NCBI GenBank assembly: GCA_038501625.1
Contig: JAZAYU010000009.1
Coordinates: 2,542,001-2,606,000, forward strand
Source: Corbicula japonica
Lineage: Eukaryota; Mollusca; Bivalvia; Venerida; Cyrenidae
Reading direction: 5' to 3'
DNA: 64,000 nt
The position numbers and the translations under genes are program-made. Each line of letters begins with the position of its first letter. Position 1 is the stretch's first letter. This document shows, one piece after another, positions 47,101-60,811 of the stretch. The notes under the pieces were generated by a model that was given only the letters and a program-made list of their open reading frames with translations, was not told the origin of the DNA and did no database searches.

Positions 47101-47556
47101 AATGGCGACAAACGACACTTGGGTCAAAGCCGGGTGCGTCATAAAATATTAATTTTGTTTAACAAATATTCATCAAAATATGAAATGCAGACATTAGATT
47201 GTTAAGATACATATCTAAAATAATCATCAGTTTGTATTTTACTATGTTACAATTTGATAGTAGTAAAATAGCTTGTATTAAATTCACCGCTCTTTAAAGA
47301 AGATACTTGGTTGCAAATCAACTAAAAAGTGAGATAGATGTAAAAGTATTCGGATAACCTACCACGCTAGATGATGCCTTTACTTTTAAATTTTCACGGT
47401 TAAAATGGTTAAATTTGAGCTATATTGCACCTATTAATTGTTTGATATATGATACACGATATGTTAAATTAAAAAGACTTCATGTTGCGCTCAAAATGCT
47501 GAGTTCAAAATCTCAAACGTTTATTATTGTTCTGTTGCTGCTGCAGATGATGATCT

Positions 47557-47557
<1 letters not shown>

Positions 47558-47619
<62 letters not shown>

Positions 47620-47635
47620 CGGTGGTGGTGGTGGT
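47558..47635 (+). repeat. GAT microsatellite followed by GGT run
   Basis: About 20 copies of GAT, then five of GGT. It creates a false open frame with a run of methionines. Confidence 0.95.
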
Positions 47636-48145
47636 GTTTTTGTTGTTTGGGGGGTGTTTTGTTTCTTAAGCGTTGAGGCCTATATCCGGGTTACCAGTTT
47701 TATTTTGATATGAGCAATATAATGTTAAAATGTATATATATTTTTTGTTGTTGTTGTTTGTGAGGTTGTTTTTTTCGAAAGTAAATTCTGCTTGAATAGT
47801 AAAATAATTACTCTCAATGATAGTACAACAAGAATTATAATCAATAACAAACATGAATTGCATTCAATCAGTGCACATATAGAGCAAACAGAAATACATT
47901 CAATGACATCGTTCTAAAAGAAGTACCCTAAAAGAAAAACAAGTTTTACTCAATGATGTAAAAAATAATTCTAAATGACAGAATCTTCAGAGCAAACGGT
48001 CGCACCCATTGACACAACCTTAAGAGCAAATAGTATTCAATTAATTGGTAGTGCTTTCACTGTTAAATGTGTAACATGCATAGTAAGCATTTTTTTTCGG
48101 CTAATTGGAAGTACTTTTTTCAATAAAAAAAATACTAGTTTAAGT

Positions 48146-48337
48146 CAGGGGTTCCATTTGACCCGGAAGATGACCCTTTGATCCTTGAAATTTCCAAAAA
48201 GACTCTTTTTGACCCCCATGATTTTAGCTGAAGGGTCATTTTTCCTTAAATAAGAGGTATTTTTGGCTAAAAACTGACAGAATTCCCTTACAATGGTAAA
48301 AATGACCCTTGAGATTCAGCAGCAAGTGGAACCCCTG
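48146..48337. mobile_element. Small MITE with CAGGGGTTCCA ends
   Basis: CAGGGGTTCCATTTGACCC at the left and CAGGGGTTCCACTTGCTGCT read inward from the right, 192 bp in all. The right-end sequence (AAATGACCC then GATTCAGCAGC) recurs at 380-416, evidently a fragment of another copy. hAT-like ends; target duplication not clear. Confidence 0.65.
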
Positions 48338-51300
48338 TGTTTACAGAAATTATTTCTTTCACCTAATGAAGGTACTATAGGGTGGTGCGGTAAACAGTAA
48401 ATAATCAGTCACCCTAATTACACATTTATATGGAGTTGTCAGGGAGAAAAGTTGTTTTATAATTTTAAATTAAAGCAGTACCTAACTAGCAAAACAAGAG
48501 AATTAAATAAAATCATTGTGGTATCTTAAAATAGGTGGGTGTTAAAGTTAACGAACTTATAATTATCGTAAATTTCAGAATCCTTAAAATCAAAATACAA
48601 TTTCAATATTTTTACAGCAAAAGGGTGTCACTGGATGACGGGCCCTCGGTACCCACGGTACCTTACGAGCAAAATGTTTTTGACACATCGGCATTATCTT
48701 TAAAACTGACTGCAGTTCATATCGAACGAATAACTATCATGGATTGAACCTTAAAAGCAAAAAGAGTTTCGTTCGTTAACAGAATCTCATAAAACGTTTG
48801 GTAAATCATATGAACATTATAAAACTTCGCATCATTTTTTAGAAATAAAATCTTGTGGGAACGAATCTTTACGGTGTAAACAAATCTATAACGTGGGTGA
48901 CCGCGAGTCTGGGTTGATTATTCATTAGATCTTAATCAAACTTATTGGGATAATTATCGCAGTAAATTAAGATTTCGGATAGAAATCTACACGGAAAATT
49001 ACCACCAATTTAGTCGAAAAGAAGATCGTTAGTGGCTGGGGTGGACCAAAAATAAACATTTAAGAGGGGCGTGACAGTCCCTGTAATGGGCGTGCTCGAA
49101 GCACAGTACGATATTTATATTTTAGGTGCATCTGCTTTGTAACCAAGTCAAAGATTGTTTTCATTTTATGTCGTACATTTTTATTTCAGTTAATAACTTA
49201 TTGATCTGTTTTCCCTATTGACATGATGGTATCCACCATTGGTCCATTTCATTCTGATCTAGATTGCAAGATTGCAAGGTGTCGATTTAGGCAAATCATC
49301 CGAGAACTCGTCTTCCTACTGACCAAGATCAGCTTACAATATTTACAGCACTGTAATTTACTTAGCAAATGTCAAATTGGGATTTAAGGCCTTAACCTAA
49401 TGGACGACCATCAACCCCAGTGTGCCTAGTCTTTAACCAGTTAGCGCATCCATACGTTTCAAGTCTTCTACGCTAGTCGCCAGTATGCGATGCACTTTGC
49501 AACATATCACCATGAACTGCGTTCAGAATTAACTCCGTTTGCAACAAGGGCCGTCAGAAACAACAGCGGATGAGACTTTTCCAAGTTTTTTTGTTTCAAG
49601 AAAAAAAAGAGAAATGAAAGTCAATTGCATCGAGAAGTAGGTAGTCAGATTGATTAAGGTGGGGAGTGGGGCTAGCACAAATACCTTGTGTGCGGGGCAA
49701 TATCCATAATAAAGAAGTATCTAAATATATTGTAAATGATTTTTGTACTATATATGCTTAGGATACATCAAACAATTAAAAAAAAAGAAAAAAAATTTAC
49801 ACAAATTTGACAACAAAGAAGACGGTCCGGAATTCTTTAACATAAAAGCGAGGATGACGACAAAGCACAGTTCGTAATCAAGTGTTATGTTAAGAGAGTT
49901 AACCAGCGGATAGCAGGGAATGAAAAATCAGGGGCCTGAATGGCTTGAATTTCTTAACACTATTACAGGAGAAAGAGAAGGAGGCATCCATGTGCCGTTG
50001 AAAAGTTTGAAGCTAGTATGATAAGTGATGTGTAAGATGTGCACTCGATAAATGAAAAATAGGACTTGGTACTTGCCTACAAACTTAAATCATTAATCAA
50101 AATGCCATTATTAATCAAATTTTAAAACAAAACTCTTATTATACAAATCCACAACATGATGTCAAACCAAACAAGTAGTAAGTATGAACGGCTTTCCCTG
50201 CACAAGTTCGAAGTGACCAGCTGATCGCATTTAGAATCCCAATATAAGGTTTTATTGTTAATTTGTGCATAAACTGCTAAGTCACAGTCAGGTGAGTGAT
50301 GGGACATCATGCCTAGACCAACTAAACACTGATTTTAACTTCAAAGATGCATAAATCAGTTTACGAAACATTTAATTGGAAAGCCTAATTGCTATTTTGC
50401 TATATCAAGAATTAGGGTAAAAGTATATTGTTGTTATTTTACATTTGAACAAAATACTCAGTTTTACTTCTTCGCGTTTCTTTAATATTTGTTTTATTGT
50501 TTTTTCAACCAAGTGCATTCAAGACAGACACAGATTATTTGCAGTTTTTTATCTTTTCTATCAGATTTTTATTTGTTTGACAATTAAAGTCGGCAGATGC
50601 AAATTCCCTTAATTGCCTTATTTATTCCTTGGGTAATTCGACAAAATGTTTTAGATAGTAGCTGTTGCATTGAAAATTGAATATACGAGCAATTTGATGT
50701 TTTTGTTAATAGTGGTGTCTCCTAAACGCTTAAAATAATCTCCATCAGGGTTAACTTGTCAAAACTTTAACATGCTCAATATGATGCTTAATTTCCCATC
50801 TTCTTTTGAACAATCAAACCTAAATTTATTTAAAATTGATTTAAGTTAGTTGCACAATGGACGAACTTATTTCGCCTGCTTTTGAAGTCAAGAAACCCCT
50901 TGAAAGTTCAAAGTTGTGCTCTATTCTAGCTAAACACATCTTCTATTTCATCTAATTTCGATCGCGATTATTTCGTAACATATTTACAACTTATTTCAAG
51001 AGCTACTCATCGGCTCAGAAGAAAGAAGAAAAAACTATTTATTGTAGGCCAAAAATTTTAAGACATTTCTGAAGGAACATGCGTTAAACTGATTTATTAT
51101 AAAGTTAGAATGGTTATATTATGTTCTATTATGCGTTAAAGTAGTTTACACTCACCTATGCACCGCTGTAATAACTCCTTTCATCATAATGGAGCATTTT
51201 TAGTGTTTTCCTTTATACAGAACAACTGCTTGTTATATTGCGCTATATTAAGAAATTTATTCCACAATTTCATATATTTGTTCATGTGTTAGCACTTTTT

Positions 51301-53330
51301 TTCTAAGTGAATTGTATTTCCCTCAAAATTCAAAGTTTATTTGATTTTTTCTATCGCGTGCTTTAAATGTTTATTATAATTTTAACACCGTAAAACTGTC
51401 TTTTTCTCACACCTCAAATAAAAATAAATGTAAGTAAATAATATTAATAATCCGTAGGATTTATCTGTTTCTCCCTTTTTCATAATCCCTCATGACATTC
51501 AAGTCCCGCTGTTTCTAATTTGTCGCACAATCTGTCAGAGAATTCTCAATTTATATCTACCGTATTCATTCAGCAAAATCCCGAATGATTTGACTTATAT
51601 TCATCTGTAATTGTGCAAATAATCGCAGCAAATCCGGAAGATCAAGCCTTTTCAAGAATTGATTTCTTCCTTTTGTTTGCACCGTCCATCCTCTGTTAAA
51701 GTAACAAATTGATAAACTCTTCGGAATTTCACAGAATTAATAACCAGATAACAAATATTCTCTATCACTGATAAAGTTGTACTAAAAGTCCATTCGAAAT
51801 ACTTTCTATTGTTAAACCTCTATAGCCTTCGATATCTACGTGTTCTTCACAAATGCTTCTGAAATATGTCGCTATCCAGCTTTTAAATGAGAAATACTGC
51901 AGACTAATCACTGTTCAAATATAACGCGGTGTTTCTTTTTCACATCTTCTTTGGCTATTAAAGCAGTAACAAATCATAATTGTTTCCTCTACGTCTGTCA
52001 AAAGCTTGTCAATTAACACTTTTAACACCTTATCGAGTGTTTAAGCAAACTCTGTAGCGATAACGCGGACTGCGGTGTTAAACTGAATGGCTGCGGGTAA
52101 AACGTTTACTATTTGACGCGAGATTTTAGCACGTTTCGGGAGCCAAACTGTACCCGATTTTGATTTAAAACAATCAGGAAATCTCGCGCTCATATCCGTT
52201 ACCTTGTGGCGTTTAGATATTCATTAAATGCACTAATCCTTTTTCTTTGCAACTAGTTAATTCACTAAAAGCATCAATTAGTATACTGTCTGTATTTAAG
52301 TAATTCGATCGTGGACCGTTTATAACCAGATAAATCTTTATATAATCTCAAGTGCGATATGGTAACGTTTTTGTTTCAATTTGTATAACACGTTTAATTT
52401 GCGGGTTTTATATTACAAGGCATCATTAGAGGCATCTACACGGCATCATTGATTGAATTTTGCGACATTTATCTGATTACTTTATTTCATTATTTCTTTA
52501 CTTTTTACGCATAATTTGTCTTGCGTAAGTGTCGGGCTGTTTGAAACCAATATAAATAGAGTATTGTTTTAGTGATCCGTTAAATACATTTCGACAACTT
52601 CTGTTCATATTAACTCCTTTATCGAATGTCCAGATGTCGTTTGCAGATAACCTTCTAAACGCTTTGATTCTGTGGTCTAAACACTGCTTATGATAATCCC
52701 CTAAAATATCTTAAAAACAAGAAAAGTATTTTAATATCGTAATTCCATCAAACACTTATAAATCTATAACGTTCGCATGCAGTTAAAAAGAGAATTAACA
52801 AAAAAGTGGTTAGTTTAAAATTGTTTCAAAATTGAGTATTGTCCGCAAAATGTAAAAATAGAATTCGATGTTGAGCTGATACGTGTCATTTTTCAATGTC
52901 TTGCCATAGTTTTCATATTATTAGAAAAGTATTCTTTGAAAAAATAATTGATATTAATAATTATTTTGTATCTGTCTAATGCTCAGAAATTTGTGTGGCT
53001 TATGTCCTCTGAAAATCATGAAATTGTAGACAGTTTTGCCTCATTTCTATATAATATATATAATGAAAGAACAGCAAAGTATTCTCAACCAGTTTCACCC
53101 AGTAATTGTTAGACCAACAAATTGCCGAAATATATAAATAAGTTATTATAGCTTAAGTGTCCTTTTAGGTTCTAGTAAGACTTAGGTTATTTGTGTTAAC
53201 TAAAACCAATTAAGCATTATTTACATCAACATCCTTATTTGTAGGTCGGTTTTGTTGATACTTGCCATTGTGTTTTATTAAATTGATTCAACATGTCATT
53301 GTATATGACCCTTGATTGGCAATAAAATTC
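48338..53330. other. Long AT-rich intergenic stretch
   Basis: No frame above 70 codons. At 52,118-52,192 GCGAGATTT faces AAATCTCGC around 55 bases of less AT-rich DNA. Nothing else stands out. Confidence 0.5.
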
Positions 53331-53415
53331 TATTCTATTCTATTCTATTCTATTCTATTCTATTCTATTCTATTCTATTCTATTCTATTCTATTCTATTC
53401 TATTCTATTCTATTC
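53331..53415 (+). repeat. TATTC pentanucleotide microsatellite, 17 copies
   Basis: Follows GGCAATAAAATTC directly. A poly(A)-signal-like AATAAA next to a simple-repeat tail is how the 3' end of many LINEs and SINEs looks, so sequence before 53,330 may be a retroposon tail. Confidence 0.9.
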
Positions 53416-53423
53416 TTTCGTCA

Positions 53424-53576
53424 CAGGGGTTGATCCAGGGGGGGGCAGTGGGTTTGCTCAAACTCCTTTTGGGAGGTAGTAATATTTAAATTTTAAAGGT
53501 ATTTTGGTCAGAAAGTTGGAAACTATTATTTAACTGGCCCAAAAACCCCTTTTTGGAAATACTGCATGCGACCCTG
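53424..53576. mobile_element. Small MITE with CAGGGG/CCCTG ends and CGTCA duplication
   Basis: Begins CAGGGGTTGATCCAGG and ends GCATGCGACCCTG. CGTCA lies directly outside both ends (53419-53423 and 53577-53581). It sits immediately beside the TATTC microsatellite. Confidence 0.65.
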
Positions 53577-54841
53577 CGTCACCAGGAGGATAATATATGT
53601 AATTTTTTGCCTTATGGATGAAACAAAAATATAAGTCTATAAGGCACATAAATTGTCAAACCAAATGTTGTTGGAGTAAAATGATATTATTTATTCATGA
53701 CTTTAATATAACACAACGCGTTTTAAAATTACTAAAGTAAAGAAATATCAAAACTGATTTGTTTATTTTTGGAAGAAAATGCCAGCCAACCTGCCGGACA
53801 CAAAAACCATGAGACAGATATATTTTAGAAAATATTTCATTAATTGCAGGTCTTAAAACAAATGAAAACAAAATCACCTGCCAGTGAGCTTTGAAAATAA
53901 TTAGAATATAAATAATCATTAAGTAACGCATTTGCTTATATGGAAAACGCCAAAAATAAATTTTACGTAGACGCTTTATACTTTTAAAAACAAAACATCA
54001 GTTAAGAGAGGTATTTTGCAACATTCGGCAATTTGACAATCATTTCATGTATTCAATATAATTATAAGATGGCTTACAAGTAGCTGTGTGCGCTGTGCAC
54101 TATCACTCCTTTATGCGGAAACTCTCATATGATGTTTATTATTAGTATTTAATCTATGTGCTTATTTTTGTGCACTACCTGAATGTAATAAAAGGTATGT
54201 TCTGTTCTGTAAAATAAACAAGAACTAAGGTGAGTCGCGAGGTGTGCCACCCTTAAACTCAGCATGAATGATAAATGGGTCAATGATCCCGAATGCTATC
54301 AATGAAACAATGACTATCCAATTAGATAACACTGCCTATCCTGTAATTAAAATAACTGTAATTATTATGTGCAACAAATTACTACTGTTTTCATCGTTCA
54401 TAAGATTCTATCCATGTGCTCCAAAAGATTAACGTGTGTGTGGTTTGTATAACCATAGAGGTTCAAACCCTTAGTTCAGCCACAATAACAACTACGGAGA
54501 AAATTATTAATGCTTCAAACATTTTGTTAATTCCTTGAGAAATAAAATTGTTCAAACAAAAACAAAATATAGAAATATTGATACCCAATAATTATTCAAA
54601 ATAATGTTATATCTTTACTGTGAAAATCATTGGATATTTAAATCATTTCTTAAAAACAGACAGTTGATATAAAGTATTAATTAAATAAAAGCCAATATAG
54701 ATCTATCCAATTTTATCAATAGCTTACTGCCTAAACCATGTCTGGTGCGAAACAAGTTTTATTAAAAAATATTTTTAAAAAACCATTTCGGCTCTAAAAT
54801 AAAACTCTGAAATTTTATTAAAAGTTCTAGGAGAAAAAATT

Positions 54842-54979
54842 TTAATCTGAGATTGGAGACTTGTCTCCATTTCAGCGAATCAGATGCTTTAGATTTCAGA
54901 CTGGTCTCCGTTTCAGCCAACAAGATGCTTAAGATTTGAGACTGGTCTCCATTCTCAATTTTATAATCTTAAGGCCTGG
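54842..54979. mobile_element. Hairpin MITE, copy 5 (rearranged)
   Basis: Contains two successive CAGATGCTT/AAGATGCTT plus GAGACTGGTCTCC blocks and the right terminus TTTTATAATCTTAAGGCCTG. The left terminus is degraded. It appears to have an internal duplication of one arm. Confidence 0.7.
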
Positions 54980-57130
54980 ACTTGTAATAATTACTTGTTT
55001 AGTTAACACAAACTTTTCGCACCATAAAAACTTATTGTCATCCAACAAGGACAGATTTTCACTGAAATAGACATGACATAATCTATAATCAATTTTGCAA
55101 GGCGTTATAATAACATGTAAACCACTTCAAATTCCTGCCGGTGCATGAATGCCTAACTCTCTGACAATTTCATTCATGTCGGGTATTCCTGGTTTTCCAA
55201 TTGAGTTATCATAAACTACCTGTAGGAACGCGAAAACCTACTGGCAAATCTATAACGCTATTCTTTTCTTCTTGCTGAAAATCCAATTAAAACATCTAAT
55301 TAAACACAATCTTTCAAGTGCTAGAGCTATGACATGATGAGGCATACCTAAACATTTAGTTATAGTTCAATAATTATGTAATAAACGAGCTAGTGGTCGA
55401 TCAAAACATCTTCGGCCATCTATGTAAGGGACCGTGAATGTTACCCGCTTAAATGTATGTTTTAAAAAAGTTTCAAATCAGAAACAAGATAAGTGTCGTA
55501 TAATTCGATAGATAAAATTTTGTGAGTTTATGTATTCTGTTTGTATAAATTTTCTTGGTACGGCTGCAAATTTCGGGTTAAATTGCTGCAATTAAGAAAC
55601 TCGGTGAAAATGTAACAAATGCATACACTCCATCTTGTTGCATGTCTCAGTCGGGTAAGAAGGTGCGATGTTCGGCAAGTTATGTTGTTCATTCGTGCGA
55701 TTAAAACTACATTGTTCAGTCGCTGGAGCCCAAATACTCGTATTACTTCACGGGTCTATCGCTACGGAGCTTGAATGAAAAGCCTCTAGGCTGGCACGCG
55801 AGTTTGATATGCAATAAAGCTAAGCGGATGAATACACCGTGGCGCCAGTAAATATCACTCCGCAAAGAAGGGTAGTATTTTAATAGACAGAAATAAAGGC
55901 GAGCAAGGTGGAAAATGGCTATGTCTCTACTCGCTAGCGCAACATTAAAGGTTATGAGAAGTGATCCAGACTCCTACCTTATTGTTCGCGAAGTAATACA
56001 ATACGCCTGCGTTATTGATGTTGGGACTATTTAATTCGCAGTTTATGAAAACGAAAACTAGGCGCCATGACTTCATGACTCCTCGATTGAGACAACAAAT
56101 AAAGCTGCCAGGCAGTGTAGCAATATCATTTCCCAGTGGTACAGCTACTGTCTCATTTCGGAGTGAAAGACATTCGTCTGTAGAACAACACGACGTGTAC
56201 ACGTACGTTTAAAAGCGAAAACGATCGAAGTTTGTAACAAGGAAGCAAACACTTTGATGAAACAGAAACCTTAAACGGATTCACGCTGTCTGAAAAGTCT
56301 CTTATGAGAATATAAATTGAACCTATCTTTCAAGTTTATTAAACAAACATCTGTGTTATGAACTTATAAGTCAGATCACTCTGATGTCACCATGTCGTAT
56401 ATTTCAGAACAGGACTGCGTTTGGATGAACGCTATCGAATGATCGAAACAAACTCAAAGTACATTTAATACCGACAAGACACAATGTAACAATTGTAATA
56501 ACGAAAGCAACTTTGTTAGAAAGAAAATCCTCCTGGTTCAAGAAGCATTCAAGTGGCCAAACTTTCATTGAAAACTACTTATGTGAAGTATTTTCTTATC
56601 TTATTGTCCTGTAATTGTTTGATAAGGAAGACTTGGTGCCTTAAAGATTAACAATCTTGACTCATTTTAAATTTAAAGCCACTTTTGATGGGCATGGGAT
56701 ACAATTTTGAAAGGCGCTAATCCCCGACGATACAGACGTGGCACGTACCCAAACAATTCATAATTCAATAATTTGGAACAAATTAATGTGATAAATTATT
56801 CATTTGCCATTTTAAGGTGTTGATGTGTATCTAATGTCAAGAAGCCATGTTTTATCTATCTGCGAACAAAACAGTGCATTGTTAATTGGATGAGCCAAGT
56901 CGCAGTATACCAGTTTTTATTTCGTCTACTGGCATATAAGTGAATCTCCGCTCTGTTACATCAAAAGCCCCATAGATTTATGACGACCAAAACAGCCTAC
57001 CGTTATGATACTATCTTCTGTTCATTAGATGAAGTAAAATTTTGAACCATAAAAATATACTGGCTGTTCAGAGCGCTCTGCAGGCCTGGTGATTAACCCA
57101 TCTACAGTTGATCATTATGCTTACCTCTTT
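54980..57130. other. Intergenic with a less AT-rich, CpG-containing block at 55.6-56.25 kb
   Basis: 55,620-56,250 contains many CG dinucleotides and overlapping 65-85 codon frames on both strands, unlike its flanks. It could be a promoter or an untranslated exon, but no conserved protein is encoded. Confidence 0.35.
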
Positions 57131-57334
57131 GGTTGAACGACGGTGGCAGGGGTTTAAGAGTTTATGAAGATTTATGGGGAAATCTTGTCTTAAAAGAACC
57201 TAGAAGCTCGATTCGTTTCTTTTATCCCTGTCATCGAGTTCTTGCTGATTTTACTCCAGGTGCTCTGGTCTCGGTAAGATCATTGAGTACCCGCCCTTTG
57301 GCTTTGCAATGCCATTAGCTTCTTATGTTTTATA

Positions 57335-57690
57335 TGTTTGTGTGCTTTTGCATACAACATTGTTGAGCCGAATGGTGGGTTGGAATTATTTCACCAAGAC
57401 AACTTGTACTTGTTTTGTGATACGAGAACCTGTTGGGGCAAGTGTGAGGTTGGTGCACCCTAGAACCTGGTTTAAACCCCCAGTGGCAATTTGTTTTGCC
57501 ACTGACCGTTCCAAGGCGGTATCCCCAAAGGTTCTCTTCTTCGTTAATTGTTTGTGGCGTCATATTGGAATTGACATACTTTTATAAAACATGCTCTCTC
57601 TCACTCGTCCTCTCTTCTTTTTCGCTGCGTGGGGAGGCTGTGGTTTTTTAGTGTGACGATTCCTGATATGAATATATTACTTTTTTGATA
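57335..57690 (+). mobile_element. SINE-like dispersed element, copy 2
   Basis: Same element and orientation as 7,346-7,690. The central ~150 bp is nearly unchanged, while the 3' part (after TTCGTTAATTGTT) is less alike. The element may extend to the left, since 57,130-57,320 is also stop-poor and less AT-rich than its surroundings. Confidence 0.7.
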
Positions 57691-58169
57691 AAATCACTTA
57701 GTATATTAATGTACATTTTGTTCTGTGTTTGCATCGAAATTGCAGCTAGTGTTAGTATGGCGTTTTTGTTTGATGTTGAAGGTCTCAAAACAAGTTGCGG
57801 GCACTTGACTATAGCCATTAACACGCATTCAGAAACAAGGCGACAACTGACGTTATCCCCGGTATGGGTTTAGGGCTTCTCATGAGTTGAACAGTCTACA
57901 GCAAGCGAAAAAACAACAGACAATGAGAAAACTTGAAAAAGGTTTGAGATTAACCTTGTTATTATTGAATGCAGTTCAGCCGACTGCAGACGACCTAGAC
58001 ATTAGTGAAATGGTACATTTATATGCCTTGCATTGTTAAGGGTATTGATGAACACCATCTTATAACATACCAACAGGGCGATTGCGGCTACATTTAATTA
58101 TAAATACCGTCCAACCAAACAGCATGCTGAACAAACGTATTATTTCTTTGGACAATGATAGGCATACAA

Positions 58170-58324
58170 CACTGGGCTGAAGGTTATAAAGTTGAGATTG
58201 GAAACCAGTCTCAAATCGCAAGCATCTGATTGGCTAAAATGGCGACTGGTCGCCATTTCAGCCAATCAGATGCTTGAGATTTGAGACTGGTTTCCTTGCT
58301 CAGTTTTATAACCTTGGGCACTGG
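58170..58324. mobile_element. Hairpin MITE, copy 6 (full length)
   Basis: Full palindrome of about 155 bp centred near 58,248. The central word GGCGACTGGTCGCC joins the arms, and CCAATCAGATGCTTGAGATT mirrors the left arm. Confidence 0.9.
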
Positions 58325-59684
58325 CTTACCAAAAACAAATTAGACATCGATTGTAATTGATATGAACAAGAGCAGGCATAACGGATTTACCACTGACCAA
58401 ACTAGATGACTGGATTTATAGGTGTAATTGTGGACAATGGCTTGCATTTAAAAATAGCTACTGACATACTACAAGACAACTAGACGACAGTGGGGCACAT
58501 ATTTGTTGTAACTGTTATAAGCAACGAAGCTATACTGTAACCTTGGCATAGTTATTTGGGGGAATGGGCATTTAATTATAACCGCAAACTTACCATAACT
58601 TAACTAAACAACTTGCTCGTTTACGAGATTTCTACCCAAAAAAGCCAAAAGAATTTGTCAATAACGGACATCTGATGGTCAAACAATGACCATAGCTCAC
58701 CAACTTTACAATTAAACCTTACTAGTCACCAATTTATTCAACTCACAACTATTCCGTTTTTTTTAATTATTTTAAAATATGATATTAAAACCTTATAGAT
58801 TTCTAAAGACACGTGCACATTGATTTTTGCTTCAAAATTGACGAGCTATCGGTGAGACAGCCTTCAATGCGGCCGTTTTACTAAAACCTTTATTTGTGAT
58901 GTAACCAAGATCCATCACCATATGTTAATTCTTTAAAAGTCTACCTAAATGGCATTATTAAACATATTTTGGCTACATATATCATATTCTATACTTGATA
59001 CACATTGATGAACATTTATTCTAAAGTTCACTTTTGGAGAAAATTAAAATATAGCAGATATCATATTACAATCACCTGTCTGTCACATTACTCTACGAGG
59101 AAGTGGCATAAGAATTAATTTAACGGACATTGGGTGATTTGCAAGTGAAACTGAAATATGACCATAGTGTATTTTCCGTTAATCTTCAAGACGGTGAAAC
59201 TCAATTAATTTCTCCATTATGTATTTGGGCTGCTCGTTACAGTCAGCATACATCAAATAAGGTGAACAGACGAGAACGTGGTAGTTGGCAGAAATACATC
59301 TCTATCACAACTTTTTGATTTACATCATTTTACAAAAATAATGAGTCAAATCGCTACAATTTTGGGCCTTATATTCTTTGAATGGATAACTGTAAAACTT
59401 TTTCTAATTTTTGCAATGCACTGGCTAAATACCCGCGATCATACTGTGATGGCCGCTTTCGTACACCTATGTCTCCAGAAATGCAAGAACTTAACACAAT
59501 TTTGCATTGACTAAACACATATCTTACTGTGTTGGATTTTGTCAAATATTTATATCAACTGTAATGCCCTAACTAAACACTTGCTAGCATACTCTGTTGG
59601 CTATTTTCATTCATCTTCACAGAATAAGGTGTGGAATATACAAAATGAACATAATGACCTAATGGCATGAATGTTGTTGTTGGT

Positions 59685-59838
59685 TTTTTTTTTCAGGAAA
59701 AGTTTTCACTGAAGGAATCCTAAAAACATAGCGAGACACTTTCCCAAAGGAGACAATATATACTTAATGTATATTTTTCAGGAAGGCTGTCACTGAAGGT
59801 CGCCTTTCAAGCATAGCGTACACTTGCTCAAAGGAGCT
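59685..59838 (+). repeat. Two direct ~90 bp repeats
   Basis: TTTTTTCAGGAAAAGTTTTC and TTTTTCAGGAAGGCTGTC are each followed by ACTGAAGG, AACATAGCG/AGCATAGCG, ACACTT and CAAAGGAG. Confidence 0.7.
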
Positions 59839-60218
59839 TCATCTCAACGACATATTTCATTCACATGTCTTATAAAGCTATCAAGTATCAAGTCAGCTCT
59901 TTAATGATTCGTGTAACTTCAAATGAAGGCTGTCTCCATTTCATAAAACTACTGTGACTGTGTCAGACGATCCGGATGCTGGAGCCCGGCGAGCGTGTTT
60001 AAATCCCATTAATTGTTGTAAGGTTACATCTTTGGAGTTTTATGGGAGCATCACTTAAAGGGACATAGCCCGTATCCTTGAAAACATGACTGACTTAAGT
60101 GGATGTATAAGTAAGTCTACCTTTTACTAACTTTGGACATGTTTTATCTATACTGTTCGCTTCTTGGTTAGAAATAACCTACACAATTGTAATTCATCAT
60201 GAAGTTAACTGTGTAGAT

Positions 60219-60371
60219 CCTGGGCTGAAGGTTATAAAACTGAGTTTGGAAACCAGTCTCAAATCTCAAGCATCTGATTGGCTGAAATGGCGACCAGTCG
60301 CCATTTCAGCCAATCAGATGCTTGAGATTTGAAACTGGTTTCCATGCTCAGCTTTATAACCTTGGGGCCTG
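60219..60371. mobile_element. Hairpin MITE, copy 7 (full length, best preserved)
   Basis: About 153 bp whose two halves are almost perfect complements around GGCGACCAGTCGCC. Each arm carries a CCAAT-box-like AGCCAATCAGA or its reverse. Extruded DNA or RNA would form a ~70 bp stem with almost no loop. GATC occurs at both ends, but it is self-complementary and not a secure duplication. Confidence 0.92.
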
Positions 60372-60811
60372 ATCAGGATGGATAACAGTCATATTCCATG
60401 GAGTAAATATTTGATTTCACAGGTATATGAATAATGTTACAATAAAGGTAACATCGGCTAAATGGGCATATAAGTAACCTGTTTCAAAGAGTTACAGACA
60501 TTGATAATAATTACTAAAATGAAGCAAATAAACACAAGCATATACAAGTAAATAAAGTCACAATGGTGTTTATACCTATAAATATTATCTGGAGTTAAAG
60601 ATATATTAAAATAATATCGTATAAAATAATGTACATACATGTTTAACATGTTTAAAGCATCATTAGACTTGTTTCCTGTCAGCATAAAGGAATTTTTATA
60701 AATTTTATATTTCGGTTCAAATGGTTGTTTATTTACAGATCGGATGTGTTTCTCTGCTGAACCCAATAATAACCTCGTAGGTGATGAAAGTATGTTGTGA
60801 GGCAGGCTATC

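Larger units (their letters stand above)
41126..48145. other. Noggin upstream region, no gene seen
   Basis: Contains the MITE at 42.8 kb, the hairpin at 43.1 kb, the 35 bp duplication at 44.1 kb and the GAT microsatellite. It should include the untranslated first exon and promoter of noggin, given the acceptor at 41,115. Open frames of 60-110 codons are AT-rich and lack protein-like composition. Confidence 0.5.

Noticed and set aside
47415..47669. Open frame with a long methionine run
   Set aside because: Produced by the GAT microsatellite; no credible protein on either side.
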